Assembly: GCA_947462815.1 (NCBI GenBank)
Contig: CANHQR010000025.1
Span: 1-46,063 of the forward strand
DNA: 46,063 nt
Direction: 5' to 3'
DNA from: Pseudobdellovibrionaceae bacterium
Lineage (GTDB): Bacteria; Bdellovibrionota; Bdellovibrionia; Bdellovibrionales; JAMPXM01
In this document: positions 1 to 8,381 of the stretch, one piece after another
How the letters are laid out: every line of letters starts with the position of its first letter
How positions within the stretch are numbered: position 1 is the stretch's first letter
Notes under the pieces: model-generated
What the model saw: only the letters and a program-made list of their open reading frames with translations
Databases searched by the model: none
What the model was told of the DNA's origin: nothing
Program-made: the position numbers and the translations under genes

Positions 1-1069
1 ATCGTAAGAGAAGCACATCGACTTCCAAGTCATGGAGCAGGCTTCGGCGATTAAGATTGGAGCTGCCGATCACCGCCATGTCGTCGATCACCAGGCTCTT
101 GGCGTGAAGAAAGCGTGGTTGATATTCGAAAATGCGCACCCCTGCTTTGAGTAAACGCCGATAGTGAGCTCGAGCGATAAAGAGCATGAACCAAACATCG
201 CTTCGCGAGGGGACGATGATGCGCACATCAACACCCCGACGCGCGGCCTTTGCCAAACGTCGAGAGACATTGCTCGTCGGCGCCAAGTAGGCATTTTCGA
301 TATAGATTCGAGTTTGGGCGCGATCCAATCTCTCGGCAAACTTCATGCGATGTTGGCGCCGAAGCCGTCGAGTAAAATTCAGACCGACCGGAGAATGTCG
401 GCTTTTTCCCCTTCGCGGGAAGGTGAATTTGAGTCGAGGCCGCAAGCTCAGTTCATGACGTCCTGGTGAGCGATTCCAGGCATGATCAAAAGCATCACGT
501 AAGTCTGAAATTGCTGGACCACGAAGTTCCACCGCCGTATCTCGCCAAGCTGACTGACCCATGAATTCCGCGCAATGGGTACGACTGACATTGATCGATC
601 CGACGAAAGCTGTTTGTTCGTCGATGACACTGACCTTTCGATGATTGCGGCGATTGAGTCGGCGCAGGAAAGAAAGTCGGTAGCCGGATTTGGGTTCACG
701 GGCTTGAGGTAGAAGCTGCGCCCAGGGCCATTGGCCGCGTGTGAGGCGCGCGCGGAGGCGAGCCCAAACCTCACCCATGACGAGAGGGTGATAGACGCGA
801 ACTTCAACACCTTCACGGATGAGGGCCTCAGATCGATCTTCCCACCAAGCCCTGGCGCCGATTCCATCGACCAAGAGACGCACGCGCACGCCTCTTCGCG
901 CCGCCTGAATCAGCGCGGTTTCCACGCGCACGCCGACGGGGTCGACATCAAAGATATAGGTTTCGAAATCAATCGAAGACTTGGCCTGAGACCAAGCGTG
1001 CAAGAGTGACTCAAAGTACGCGTCGCCATCAAACAGCAGTTTTTCGCGGTCCCAGGCGCTTAAGCTCAT
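1..1069 (-). CDS. Phospholipase D family / cardiolipin synthase-like protein (C-terminus cut by window edge)
   Basis: The reading frame is open from an ATG at 1069 down to position 2, giving 356 codons with no stop, so the 3' end lies outside the window. Two HKD (HxKxxxxD) motifs are visible: H143-K145-D150, followed by a GSIN signature, and H322-K324-D329, followed by GSSNLN. A pair of HKD motifs about 180 residues apart is the hallmark of phosphatidyltransferases such as cardiolipin synthase and of PLD phosphodiesterases. No N-terminal membrane anchor is present; the protein begins directly with the first catalytic half, as in ClsB-type enzymes. It lies 40 bases downstream of the monoheme lipoprotein gene on the same strand. 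Family assignment is firm. Cardiolipin synthesis, rather than another transfer or hydrolysis, is inferred. The ribosome binding site is weak (GAGAG). Confidence 0.85.
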   Translation of the reverse strand, partial: MSLSAWDREKLLFDGDAYFESLLHAWSQAKSSIDFETYIFDVDPVGVRVETALIQAARRGVRVRLLVDGIGARAWWEDRSEALIREGVEVRVYHPLVMGEVWARLRARLTRGQWPWAQLLPQAREPKSGYRLSFLRRLNRRNHRKVSVIDEQTAFVGSINVSRTHCAEFMGQSAWRDTAVELRGPAISDLRDAFDHAWNRSPGRHELSLRPRLKFTFPRRGKSRHSPVGLNFTRRLRRQHRMKFAERLDRAQTRIYIENAYLAPTSNVSRRLAKAARRGVDVRIIVPSRSDVWFMLFIARAHYRRLLKAGVRIFEYQPRFLHAKSLVIDDMAVIGSSNLNRRSLLHDLEVDVLLLR

Positions 1070-1109
1070 TGCGTCTCTCGCTCATCGGCTTCGATTGGCC
1101 CTAGGGCCA

Positions 1110-2378
1110 TCACTTGGCCTTTGTGTTCTCTCCCATGGCCCTGGCTCGAAGATTCTTGAGCCGCTCGACTTCTTCACGGGGCATATGAACGCCCGATGAG
1201 CCCGTGTAGCCGAGCTTTACGCTCTCTTCGAGATTGCTATAGCATTCTCGTGCCATCACCGAATTCGGGAGCGTGTTGATGCACATTTCGTAGTAGCGCT
1301 CGTGAAGGGTCCAGAAGTTCATATCACGCGAGGCCTCGGCGGCTTTGCCGGCCATAAGAAGGGCCTTGGCTCGAGCGGCATTCGGCTCAGGATGTGAGGC
1401 CAACCACTGGTGGAGATCGGCGCTGGCGCGAAGATACAACAGATCCTGGCCACGTTCGGTTGCCGAGGAGGCGCGCTTCTCGGCTTCTTTCAGCAAGCGA
1501 TCGGCTCGTTCCAATCGGCTATCGGGCTCTTTCTCTCTTTCCCACTTCTCAATGGATTGTAACCAAGCTCGCGCACTGTCCTTGAGCGAGGGGGGAGTCT
1601 GCGGATTACCCTGGATCGCCTTGACGACTTCGCGGGCCTGGCTGGGGCTTTCTTTGTAGCGCACACTGAGTGCCAAGGCGCTTCGGGCGGCTTTCTCCCA
1701 AGCAAACAAATCATCTTTGGCGTATTGCTGGTCTTTGACGCCATTCAGGTAAGCCTTGAGGGCGTCGTCAAACTGGCGAGTGGCGGCGTAATAGTCTCCG
1801 CGGGCCAGCGGCGAAAAATTATCCGTATTCACGGAGAGGCCGCCTCGGCCTGAAAAATCCGGGCCGCCAGCGGCTTGCGTGTGACATTGAATGCAATAGC
1901 TCATCGACTCGCGTAGGGTCAGACGAGCGTAGTCTCGATTTCCACTTTGATAGGCCACGATCGCACGCGCCAAATCTTCATCGAGCATTTCTGCAATCGG
2001 CGTGAAGGCCGGATCACTCGAGGGCTTATTGCCCTTTTGTACCTGATGCTTCACTTGATGCGCCATCGCCTTGAGCTGGCTCATGGACTTCTGCACCAGG
2101 TCGGCTTTCGCCGGGTCGTTGAAAGCTCGATGATCCGCAACGAGAGGGAGGAGCTGGGAGAGGGACTGCGAGAGCTCCTGCATCCTCTCCGACCATTCTC
2201 CGGAAGTCTTCGTCGTTGACGGCGCGGGAGCGTCGCTTGAGCTCTTGTGAGCTGACTCACAACCCAGCATCGGGATTGTCGCAAAGAAAATGGCGCCGAA
2301 GCCCAGAGTCATTCCAAAAGACAAGGTGCGCGTCCATCGGCGCCCGGCCGATGCGTCCGCAGAGTGGGGCATATTCAT
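1110..2378 (-). CDS. Monoheme cytochrome c-type lipoprotein
   Basis: A 422-residue protein with a long N-terminus leading into a hydrophobic signal segment and a lipobox (MLGC, Cys40), so it is predicted to be a periplasm-facing lipoprotein. One CxxCH heme-attachment motif is present (C162, C165, H166) in the sequence YCIQCHTQAAGG. The region before it is helical, and about 220 residues after it look like helical, TPR-like repeats rich in Ala, Arg and Glu. Covalent heme c attachment is inferred from the motif; the redox partner is unknown. The start is ATG with an AGGAAG site just upstream. It follows the FliG-like gene by 59 bases on the same strand. A chance CxxCH is possible, but its placement in a Gly-rich loop after a helix argues for a real heme site. 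Confidence 0.72.
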   Translation of the reverse strand: MNMPHSADASAGRRWTRTLSFGMTLGFGAIFFATIPMLGCESAHKSSSDAPAPSTTKTSGEWSERMQELSQSLSQLLPLVADHRAFNDPAKADLVQKSMSQLKAMAHQVKHQVQKGNKPSSDPAFTPIAEMLDEDLARAIVAYQSGNRDYARLTLRESMSYCIQCHTQAAGGPDFSGRGGLSVNTDNFSPLARGDYYAATRQFDDALKAYLNGVKDQQYAKDDLFAWEKAARSALALSVRYKESPSQAREVVKAIQGNPQTPPSLKDSARAWLQSIEKWEREKEPDSRLERADRLLKEAEKRASSATERGQDLLYLRASADLHQWLASHPEPNAARAKALLMAGKAAEASRDMNFWTLHERYYEMCINTLPNSVMARECYSNLEESVKLGYTGSSGVHMPREEVERLKNLRARAMGENTKAK

Positions 2379-2437
2379 TTCAGCTTCCTCCCGTCGTGGA
2401 TTCTCTTCAGAATCCTAGGGTGCGGGAGGAGGTCATG

Positions 2438-2923
2438 TCACGCAACTCGAGAAGAAGAGTTGCTCCTCACGAGTTCATCCAGCTGAGCGCCAGGGTCAAA
2501 TTCGGCTAAATGGATTTCGCCGTTGCGTTCGAGGTCCCGAATTCGAGCAAAGAGCTGAAAGCGTGCGGCCTCAATGAGTTCCGGAGCGTGGGCGTTGGCC
2601 TCGATCTTCGGGCGTCGAAAGGGATCGAGCGCCTCAAACCAACGCTGTTGCAGTTGGGGATCTACCGCTTCTTGAAGGGCGCTCGCGATCCCTCGGCAAG
2701 TGGCATCGTCGAGTGTGAGGACAATTTGTCTCAAAACAGATTGTGGCCATCGGGCTACGCGTTCAACATTCAGGACCTTCGTCCGAAGTAAGGCCGCAAG
2801 ACTGGGGTCTTCATGTTGAAGCGAGCGCAAAAGATGTTTTTGTCGATCGGGCGTCGACGACTCCAACATGGCCAAGATCTGACCGAGGCCACCATTCTTT
2901 CTCAATCTCGCCATCAAAGACAT
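2438..2923 (-). CDS. Orphan FliG C-terminal-like domain protein
   Basis: The frame extends further upstream, but the ATG at 2923 (GGAG about 8 bases before it) yields a compact 161-residue protein that starts at the homologous part. Its order of motifs follows the FliG middle/C-terminal region: a Gly-Gly then ILAMLESS, a helix with LLRSL followed by EDPSLA, an Asn/Phe-Val-Glu-type stretch, a helix resembling the FliG ALKGAS helix, and a terminal helix ending in R-D-L-E-R-N-G-E-I, which matches the FliG ending RRLEEAGEI. The N-terminal FliF-binding domain and the EHPQT motif of full FliG (about 330 residues) are missing. The GPVRL-D-VE torque helix of FliG is strongly altered. No flagellar genes are nearby. 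The role is unknown; a motor-like or scaffold function is speculation. Confidence 0.6.
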   Translation of the reverse strand: MSLMARLRKNGGLGQILAMLESSTPDRQKHLLRSLQHEDPSLAALLRTKVLNVERVARWPQSVLRQIVLTLDDATCRGIASALQEAVDPQLQQRWFEALDPFRRPKIEANAHAPELIEAARFQLFARIRDLERNGEIHLAEFDPGAQLDELVRSNSSSRVA

Positions 2924-3147
2924 GGCAGGTCTCCAAATCCAAAACGAACTTCCCAGGCACCCGTTTTCTGGCACCCGCGAAGCAACACCTAACTTTAGTC
3001 TTATCGGCCAGGGGATCTCGAAACCTAAGCCTGAGGCCGCCTGAGCGTTCCGCGGCCAATTTCGAAGAGAAGCCGAAGCCTTCGCGGGAGTTTGGTACGA
3101 TGTCTCAATTTGAGATGACTTGCCTTGGCAACTTTTGGATTGAGAGC

Positions 3148-3984
3148 TCAACGCGGCCACAGCGTGATGCGCGTCTGCTCGTGCTCGGGCACTCGTGCTC
3201 GTAAGATCTCCAAGAGCTCGGGGGTGGTGTAGCGGCTCGAGGCATGAATGAGCACAATCTGCGAAGCTTGGATTTGAGAGAGAGCGCTCAGGAACTCGTC
3301 GAAGTGAATGTGACCCCACTCGCGCGCGTTCGCGACACTCTTCCGTTCGTCCCAGTAGGTCACTTCCATAAAGAGAAACTTCGAGCTTCGGGCGGTGGGG
3401 GATTGAAGAAACTCAATCTTTGTATCGCCCGTGAAAGAAAATAAATTCTCCTCGAAGTGTTCCTCAAGCTCCTTGCCCTCGCGCCGTGCTTGAGCCAACT
3501 CATGCGGCGTGGCTTTCATCCACTCAGGTTTCAAACGTTTTCGTTTTTTAAAGAGCGAGTAGCCCAAAGAGGAAACGCGATGAAAGGTGGGAAAGGGGCG
3601 GAGGCAATATCCTTGGTCCAAATCGTAGGACTCGCCGATCTTGGCTGCGCGAAAGTCCAAGTCGTACTCGAACTGATCGATCTCGTGCCAGATCTTCATC
3701 ATGCGATGAAAGGGATCCAGGGCCGATTCGGGCATGTAAACAACCGGTGTGGGCCGCCGTTGCATGGACTTCTGCGATATCAAATAGGGGAGACCAGAGG
3801 CGTGATCCATATGCGCATGGGTGAGCGCGATGAATGGAAATCCAACCTGCCAAGGTAGTCCCTGCCCGACGTCGAACAGAATTTGTGCTTCGGGTACGCC
3901 GATGGACGTCGTGATTCCGGCCAGCGAGTAGCCGATGAATCGATGTCCCGAAAGGTTCAGCGAGTGTCCGCGTTCAAGGCTCAA
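3148..3984 (-). CDS. Metallo-beta-lactamase fold hydrolase, ribonuclease Z-like
   Basis: Contains the zinc-binding motif THAHMDH (H56, H58, D60, H61 from the chosen start), then an SFTGDT aspartate motif and a late IVLIHASSRY histidine, in the order found in the RNase Z/ElaC and related MBL-fold family. About 278 residues, close to the short RNase Z form. The frame is open to 4059, but that would overlap the preceding gene by 79 bases. I chose the TTG at 3984, which overlaps the preceding TGA stop (TTGA) and has AGGA 8 bases before it, indicating translational coupling. It is likely cytoplasmic. tRNA 3'-end maturation is the family role; a different phosphodiesterase substrate is possible. 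Confidence 0.75.
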   Translation of the reverse strand: MSLERGHSLNLSGHRFIGYSLAGITTSIGVPEAQILFDVGQGLPWQVGFPFIALTHAHMDHASGLPYLISQKSMQRRPTPVVYMPESALDPFHRMMKIWHEIDQFEYDLDFRAAKIGESYDLDQGYCLRPFPTFHRVSSLGYSLFKKRKRLKPEWMKATPHELAQARREGKELEEHFEENLFSFTGDTKIEFLQSPTARSSKFLFMEVTYWDERKSVANAREWGHIHFDEFLSALSQIQASQIVLIHASSRYTTPELLEILRARVPEHEQTRITLWPR

Positions 3985-5384
3985 AGTGTTCGTCCTGAAG
4001 CTAAGGCTGAAGCCATCGCGTCGTGACCAAGCCAGACCACAGGTCGACGGCAAGTCCAAGCATCGTGGTACATAAGGGCTCCTGTTGCACGGAACACCTG
4101 TTCGCTGAGAAGGCTGGTCATCGGATGCTTTTCGTCAGCATTGAGTGCAAAGAGTTCTTCGCTTGCGCTGAGCATTTTCTCCATTTGCTCGCTGTGGCTA
4201 GCTTGTGGCCACTGATGAAACACTGAATGTTTTTGAATGACATCACTTGATACGTAATCATCGACGAACTTTTGAATTTGATCGATGAAGAGTTGCCGAT
4301 CGCGAAACTCAGGCTTCACGAGTTGGCCCGCATCCTGGAGCACGCTTTCGATGCGTTTTTTTCCGTCGCCTTGTGCGCGAGGAAGCGCGTTTCGTAAAGC
4401 GCCGAGCAGCGGGTAAAGCGACACCTCGACGCCGATGAAAATCGACGAAGAGTTCGTGAGAATCTCAGGGCAGTTGTAAACTGTGGCTCGCACACCCTTG
4501 GCCTGAGCCTCGGCGGCGTAGTCCTCCAGCTTCATCTTCGCCCAGCCTTGAAAGTAGGGCGTATAGGTCTGCCACCGCATCTCGCCCTTGGTGAGAATTT
4601 CGGTTCCGTGATATCCGAACGCGAGATAGGAGGCGCGTCCGCCGGACTGCTCAATTTCACTTCGCAGATCAGCGCTTTCTTCGATCAGCACCTTGAAGGT
4701 TTCGGCGGTGACCTCGTCAAAATTCATCAGCGCAAAGCGACCCAAATCTGATTCGTAGAGAGTATGCGAGGAAACGTGACGGTCTCCACGACCTTTGAAA
4801 ACACGATTCATCACCGGCATGATCACTTTGGTGCGCGGCACGCCTCCGGCCATGGTGTGACAAAAGATCACGTTCTTTCCTGATGGAATATGCGTCTTGA
4901 GTTCTTGCAGGTAGTGTCGAACCTGATCGCGGAATCGTGAGCGGCCACGTTCGCGAGCGCGCTCGAGGGCGGACATGTCGACTTTGGCATGCATCCAATC
5001 ACTGATTTTGACGCCGTCAAAGAGGCTCACGGCATCGCGACCTTTGGGGTCAGAATCATTGCTCTCGAGGTCAAAGCCGGCTTCGAGTGGGACGTTGATC
5101 AAGGGTTGGCTCTGCGAGGCGAGCTCTTCGCTATTGAGCGGGCGGAGTTCGCCTTCGGGTGTGCGCCGACCAACAGTGGAGCGGATGACCTTCAATCCAC
5201 GGCGCGTGGCCTCATCGACAATTCCATTGGCGTAGCCTCGGGCAAAGAGCTCACCGAACACCACAAGTACATCACCAGCTTGGAATCCGGCTTCCGCCGG
5301 GAGATCGCGAAGGGCCGGCAATTCATTCGGGGACAATTTTGACGTGTGGAACTGCGACGTGTGTTCATTAGAAGTGCGGAACAT
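3981..5384 (-). CDS. Conserved protein, possibly FabMG-like enoyl-ACP reductase family
   Basis: A 467-residue soluble protein. I set the start at the ATG at 5384, which has a strong AAGGAG site 6 bases upstream, rather than the upstream in-frame start at 5420. The N-terminal third has a Rossmann-like pattern (GDVLVVFGELFARGYANG, then alternating helix and strand), and the middle has conserved-looking loops (FCHTMAGG and LAFGYHGTE). From memory this resembles proteins annotated as FabMG-family enoyl-ACP reductases, but no standard SDR TGxxxGxG or YxxxK motif is evident, so the reductase role is a weak inference. It is the first gene of the minus-strand set and is coupled by TTGA overlap to the RNase Z-like gene. 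A palindrome at 5477-5493 lies about 95 bases upstream. Confidence 0.5.
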   Translation of the reverse strand: MFRTSNEHTSQFHTSKLSPNELPALRDLPAEAGFQAGDVLVVFGELFARGYANGIVDEATRRGLKVIRSTVGRRTPEGELRPLNSEELASQSQPLINVPLEAGFDLESNDSDPKGRDAVSLFDGVKISDWMHAKVDMSALERARERGRSRFRDQVRHYLQELKTHIPSGKNVIFCHTMAGGVPRTKVIMPVMNRVFKGRGDRHVSSHTLYESDLGRFALMNFDEVTAETFKVLIEESADLRSEIEQSGGRASYLAFGYHGTEILTKGEMRWQTYTPYFQGWAKMKLEDYAAEAQAKGVRATVYNCPEILTNSSSIFIGVEVSLYPLLGALRNALPRAQGDGKKRIESVLQDAGQLVKPEFRDRQLFIDQIQKFVDDYVSSDVIQKHSVFHQWPQASHSEQMEKMLSASEELFALNADEKHPMTSLLSEQVFRATGALMYHDAWTCRRPVVWLGHDAMASALASGRTL

Positions 5385-5759
5385 GAGAGCTCCTTCCCGA
5401 TTCGATTCGGCGAGACGCAAGCTCTCGACGCTCGCCTAAGCGCACAGTGTCAGTCAAAAGCTTGTGTGAGAGAAATGGCGATAAATTATCGCCGTGCGGT
5501 CGCCCCTTCAGGGTGAACGTGGCGGGATTTGAGGGCATGAGCCTCAGCGCACGGTCCCAGTGACGAAAATTGGCGGTTTCCTGCGCACATTTGCCCGTGA
5601 AATTGCGTTCCCGGCCTCCTGACCTCGGTCGCTGACAGCCTATTGATTTCCGCGAGGGATTTTTGAAGCCGGGCGTTTCAGACTCAGGTTCGGCGATTGC
5701 GCGTTTATTGCTTAACAAGTTCTCGGAGAGAGGCCCTCGACCCCTGTTAAGGAGCTGAC
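5385..5759. other. Divergent intergenic region, no gene
   Basis: 375 bases between divergent genes. It should carry promoters for both the minus-strand operon starting at 5384 and the plus-strand lipoprotein at 5760. The clearest element is the 8-1-8 palindrome listed separately. A short open frame on the minus strand has no coding character (Arg/Ser/Pro-rich, no ribosome binding site) and is not called. Confidence 0.6.
5477..5493. promoter_or_regulatory. Perfect 8-1-8 palindrome overlapping a -10-like box
   Basis: The sequence reads GGCGATAA, one central base, then TTATCGCC, a perfect dyad. Read on the minus strand it contains GATAAT, a five-of-six match to a sigma70 -10 box, about 95 bases before the minus-strand start at 5384. 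No good -35 box sits at the right distance. This would suit an operator for a dimeric regulator; the regulator is not identifiable from this window. Confidence 0.4.
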
Positions 5760-6992
5760 ATGTCCTTCGAACCGAACGTATCGAACTCGCGCTCAGTTTT
5801 GCAAACCGAAGTTTCCAACGCTGAAAATCGAAGCTCGACGCTTCCGTCGCGACTCACACGTCGTCAGCTGCGACGCCGTTGGTTTTGGTTGGTTGCGGGC
5901 ACGAGTTTTATGACGGGAGTGATGCTCGGTTGCGGCCGACCGCAAGATTCCTCCGTGCCGGTTCGCATAGCCCCCCAGTCGGAAGCCGAAAAGGCTTTGG
6001 CGGAATGTGCACAGAGAACTCTCTCAGCCCAGTTTAAGACTTTAGAAGGTGAGGCAAGACCGGTTTGCCGTCGCACGCCAGAAGGTCAGCTCGCGGACCG
6101 AATGCTCCGCCCTCGCTATCAAGCTCAGCACGCCGAGGGACGCATTTCGATTCGTCAAGCCGTTGCCCTTCGACAAGTCGTCGCCACGGGGCAGGCCGCC
6201 ATCAATCCCGAACAGCAGGGGGAGGTGGTGCGTTTTATCAACAACGTTTGTCGGCCGGCCATCACCACTGTGTTTCGCAGATCCGGCGTTCGCGTGGAGT
6301 TTGGATTTCGTATGTACCGCGCGGAGATCGATCAGATTGATACGCCCGTTGTTGCGGAAGCTGCCGCTGCCACGGAGCGAGTTCGCGGTACGCGTGTGCA
6401 AAGTATCATCGATTTCGAGGTGACCGAGTCGGGACTGCGATTGGCGGATGAGCCAGAGGCTGTGAATTCGGGGTCCTTGGCCCAGACGGATTTCAATGTG
6501 CACCAGGATTTTTGTGCCCAGCTCGCGCTTCGCTTGTCGGAGAATTTGGGCTTTACCAAGGGTCGGGATTGCGCCTCGCGGGCCGCGGGCGATTCGCCGA
6601 CGGCTCGTGCTTCAAATGCCTCAGCCGGCAAAACCGCCGCCGTTTTCAAAGCTCGAAATTCCCAGGAGTTTTTCGCGCAAGCCAAGCTTCAGCCTGAGGA
6701 TCTTGAAGAGCTCTACCGTCCTGTGTGTCAGGGCTCGATTGCGATCTCACCGAACCCCGCTTCAAGTCCGAGCCCCACACCCAGCTCTCCAGAAACTGCG
6801 CCAAGTCCTGAGCCCACGCCTGTTGCTGCCGACGAGCTTGAGCTTGATCCGACAGTAGGATCATCGCCTCGACCCTCTCCCGGTTCGTCTCCTGTGCCGC
6901 CTCGGGCTCCCTCGCCCTCTCCCGTGGTTCGGTCGAGCCCGCAGGCTTCGCCGACGCCTCCGGCTCCGCAGATGAGCCTGGATGCAGAATGA
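5760..6992 (+). CDS. Lipoprotein of unknown function with Pro/Ser-rich tail
   Basis: A 410-residue protein starting at an ATG with AAGGAG 6 bases upstream. A long, charged N-terminus ending in an Arg cluster precedes a hydrophobic signal segment and a lipobox (VMLGC at about residue 60). The central part (about 75-330) has at least five Cys residues that could form disulphides. The last 80 residues are a low-complexity Pro/Ser/Thr-rich tail, typical of surface or cell-wall-spanning linkers. I see a faint resemblance to a metzincin protease whose zinc-binding residues have been replaced (LRLSENLGF where HExxHxxGF is expected, then a QPEDLEELY segment); this is weak. It is followed by a hairpin terminator at 7002-7050. 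Confidence 0.7.
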   Translation: MSFEPNVSNSRSVLQTEVSNAENRSSTLPSRLTRRQLRRRWFWLVAGTSFMTGVMLGCGRPQDSSVPVRIAPQSEAEKALAECAQRTLSAQFKTLEGEARPVCRRTPEGQLADRMLRPRYQAQHAEGRISIRQAVALRQVVATGQAAINPEQQGEVVRFINNVCRPAITTVFRRSGVRVEFGFRMYRAEIDQIDTPVVAEAAAATERVRGTRVQSIIDFEVTESGLRLADEPEAVNSGSLAQTDFNVHQDFCAQLALRLSENLGFTKGRDCASRAAGDSPTARASNASAGKTAAVFKARNSQEFFAQAKLQPEDLEELYRPVCQGSIAISPNPASSPSPTPSSPETAPSPEPTPVAADELELDPTVGSSPRPSPGSSPVPPRAPSPSPVVRSSPQASPTPPAPQMSLDAE

Positions 6993-7001
6993 TGTGGGGT
7001 T

Positions 7002-7050
7002 GAGTCGTCATGGGGGCCGGCAGGCGATGATCCGCTTGCCGTGACTCTTT
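7002..7050 (+). terminator. Long hairpin followed by TTT
   Basis: GAGTC at 7002-7006 pairs with GACTC at 7043-7047, and within it GGCAGGCG (7019-7026) pairs with CGCTTGCC (7033-7040) around a 6-base loop, with one G-T pair. The outer arm is followed by only three T residues. It lies 10 bases after the lipoprotein stop and just before the next gene, so it may terminate the first or attenuate the second. Confidence 0.5.
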
Positions 7051-7072
7051 AGACTTGAGACAAATTCGGGCT

Positions 7073-8170
7073 GTGAGCTCCAATCGCCGATCTTCTCCTG
7101 ATCAAAATACGTCCTCCCTCACGCACTCAGAACCGTTACCTGAGGCACACGAGGCGTCTCAGCAGCCGCGATGGCCGTGGACGACGCGTGCGGGCCGCGA
7201 TCTCATTTTTGCCAACGGCGTCGGGGTTTTCACTCGCGAAGCCTTGGCGTCCCGCGGGACCTGTTGTGATTCCGGCTGCCGCAACTGCCCCTATCGTGCG
7301 AGAACCCAACTTGAGTCGCCACAAGCCAAACTCCGCGTGCATAGTCTCGTGCCGAGTTGGACGGAAACTTTGTTGGTGGCCGACGCTGAGGTGGTCGGCC
7401 GCACTCGATACTGTATCCACCCCAGAGATCTCGTCGTTGAAATTCCGATACATGGGGGAACAAAGACTCTGCTCGCCCCTGATGCTGCCTCGATGGTTGT
7501 GATGTCGGGCGATTTGGTGATCCTCGATCGAGACGAGAATCCGCGAGAATTTAGAGAACGATTTGAGGCTCTGGGGGCGCGAGTGATCGCCACGCACATT
7601 CGCAGTGCCGAAGACTTACGAGGCTGTTTAGGCGAGTTGGCGCAGGTCTTCGCGGCACATCAAGATCGCGATGTGGCCGAGCGCTTGACGGAAATGCAGC
7701 ATAGAGTCGAGCGCGTGATGACGTTGGCGCCGACAGGGCGTCTGCCCATTCTACAATCTCTGGGGGGGCCATGGGATCCTCGGCGCCCGGCCGCTTTGGT
7801 GATCTGGAGAGATGAACAACGCCCGACGAGATCGGTGCCGGGGCTTGAAGCTGAAGTTGATTGGATGATCGCCTCCCCACAAGTCTTCTTAGGCGATGTC
7901 TTCCGCCGACTCACCGGCACGAGTCTATGGATTCCCGAGTTGGGTTCTGACCCCCCTGAAGCCTCCATCTATCCCCGAACATCGCAGTTTCCCCAGGGTC
8001 TGCAGATTCTTTTGATCACCGAGCCTTTCCCGTTTTGGCGAAAGTTTGATGTGTGGGGCAGAGATCTTTTGAGTCAGGGTGCCAGAGGCGTCCATCTTGT
8101 CGATGGTGAAGCCATGAGTTGGTTCGGAGTACGGAGTTTGCGCCTTCTTGAAGATCTTCTTGCGGAATAA
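7073..8170 (+). CDS. DUF5522 - BtuF-like substrate-binding domain fusion
   Basis: About 365 residues with two parts. Residues about 40-75 carry a compact Cys cluster (GTCCDSGCRNCPY) preceded by FANGVGVFT, the signature of the small DUF5522 family, likely a metal-binding knuckle. From about residue 90 the sequence RVHSLVPSWTETLLV opens a helical-backbone metal/cobalamin receptor (BtuF/TroA-like) fold: the S-P-S-x-T-E pattern is typical of BtuF, and HPRDL follows. No signal peptide is visible, so unlike BtuF it appears cytoplasmic. The start is uncertain: GTG at 7073 or TTG at 7055, neither with a good ribosome binding site. A cobalamin- or metal-related role is inferred. No transporter genes adjoin it. 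Confidence 0.65.
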   Translation: MSSNRRSSPDQNTSSLTHSEPLPEAHEASQQPRWPWTTRAGRDLIFANGVGVFTREALASRGTCCDSGCRNCPYRARTQLESPQAKLRVHSLVPSWTETLLVADAEVVGRTRYCIHPRDLVVEIPIHGGTKTLLAPDAASMVVMSGDLVILDRDENPREFRERFEALGARVIATHIRSAEDLRGCLGELAQVFAAHQDRDVAERLTEMQHRVERVMTLAPTGRLPILQSLGGPWDPRRPAALVIWRDEQRPTRSVPGLEAEVDWMIASPQVFLGDVFRRLTGTSLWIPELGSDPPEASIYPRTSQFPQGLQILLITEPFPFWRKFDVWGRDLLSQGARGVHLVDGEAMSWFGVRSLRLLEDLLAE

Positions 8171-8261
8171 TCCCCGGCCCTTTCCGAGCTCGCCATGAGC
8201 TGAAGGCCCAATTACGCCGGAGTCCCCTGACAATTCTCGGCTCTGGTGGGCCACCTTTTCA

Positions 8262-8283
8262 AGGCCCCCTCGGCAAGGGGCCT
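8262..8283. terminator. GC-rich hairpin downstream of the DUF5522 fusion gene
   Basis: AGGCCCC (8262-8268) pairs with GGGGCCT (8277-8283) around an 8-base loop. No T-run follows on the plus strand, so rho-independent function is doubtful. It lies in the 211-base gap before the outer-membrane protein gene. Confidence 0.3.
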
Positions 8284-8381
8284 CGTCAATTCAAGGGTTT
8301 AGCTGTGATTTGGTCAGTTCCCAATGAGCTTCAGCTGCGAATGTTTCTTGAATGTTGAGCGGTGTGAGGAAGGTGGGTTGC

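Noticed and set aside
731-1009. Small plus-strand frames near the left edge
   Set aside because: They are antisense to the phospholipase D-family frame, which has both HKD motifs.
3985-4059. N-terminal extension of the RNase Z-like gene to 4059
   Set aside because: It would overlap the upstream gene by 79 bases. The TTG at 3984 has a ribosome binding site and a stop-start overlap.
8262-8283. Strong terminator after the DUF5522 fusion gene
   Set aside because: The stem is good but no T-run follows on the plus strand; kept as a low-confidence hairpin only.
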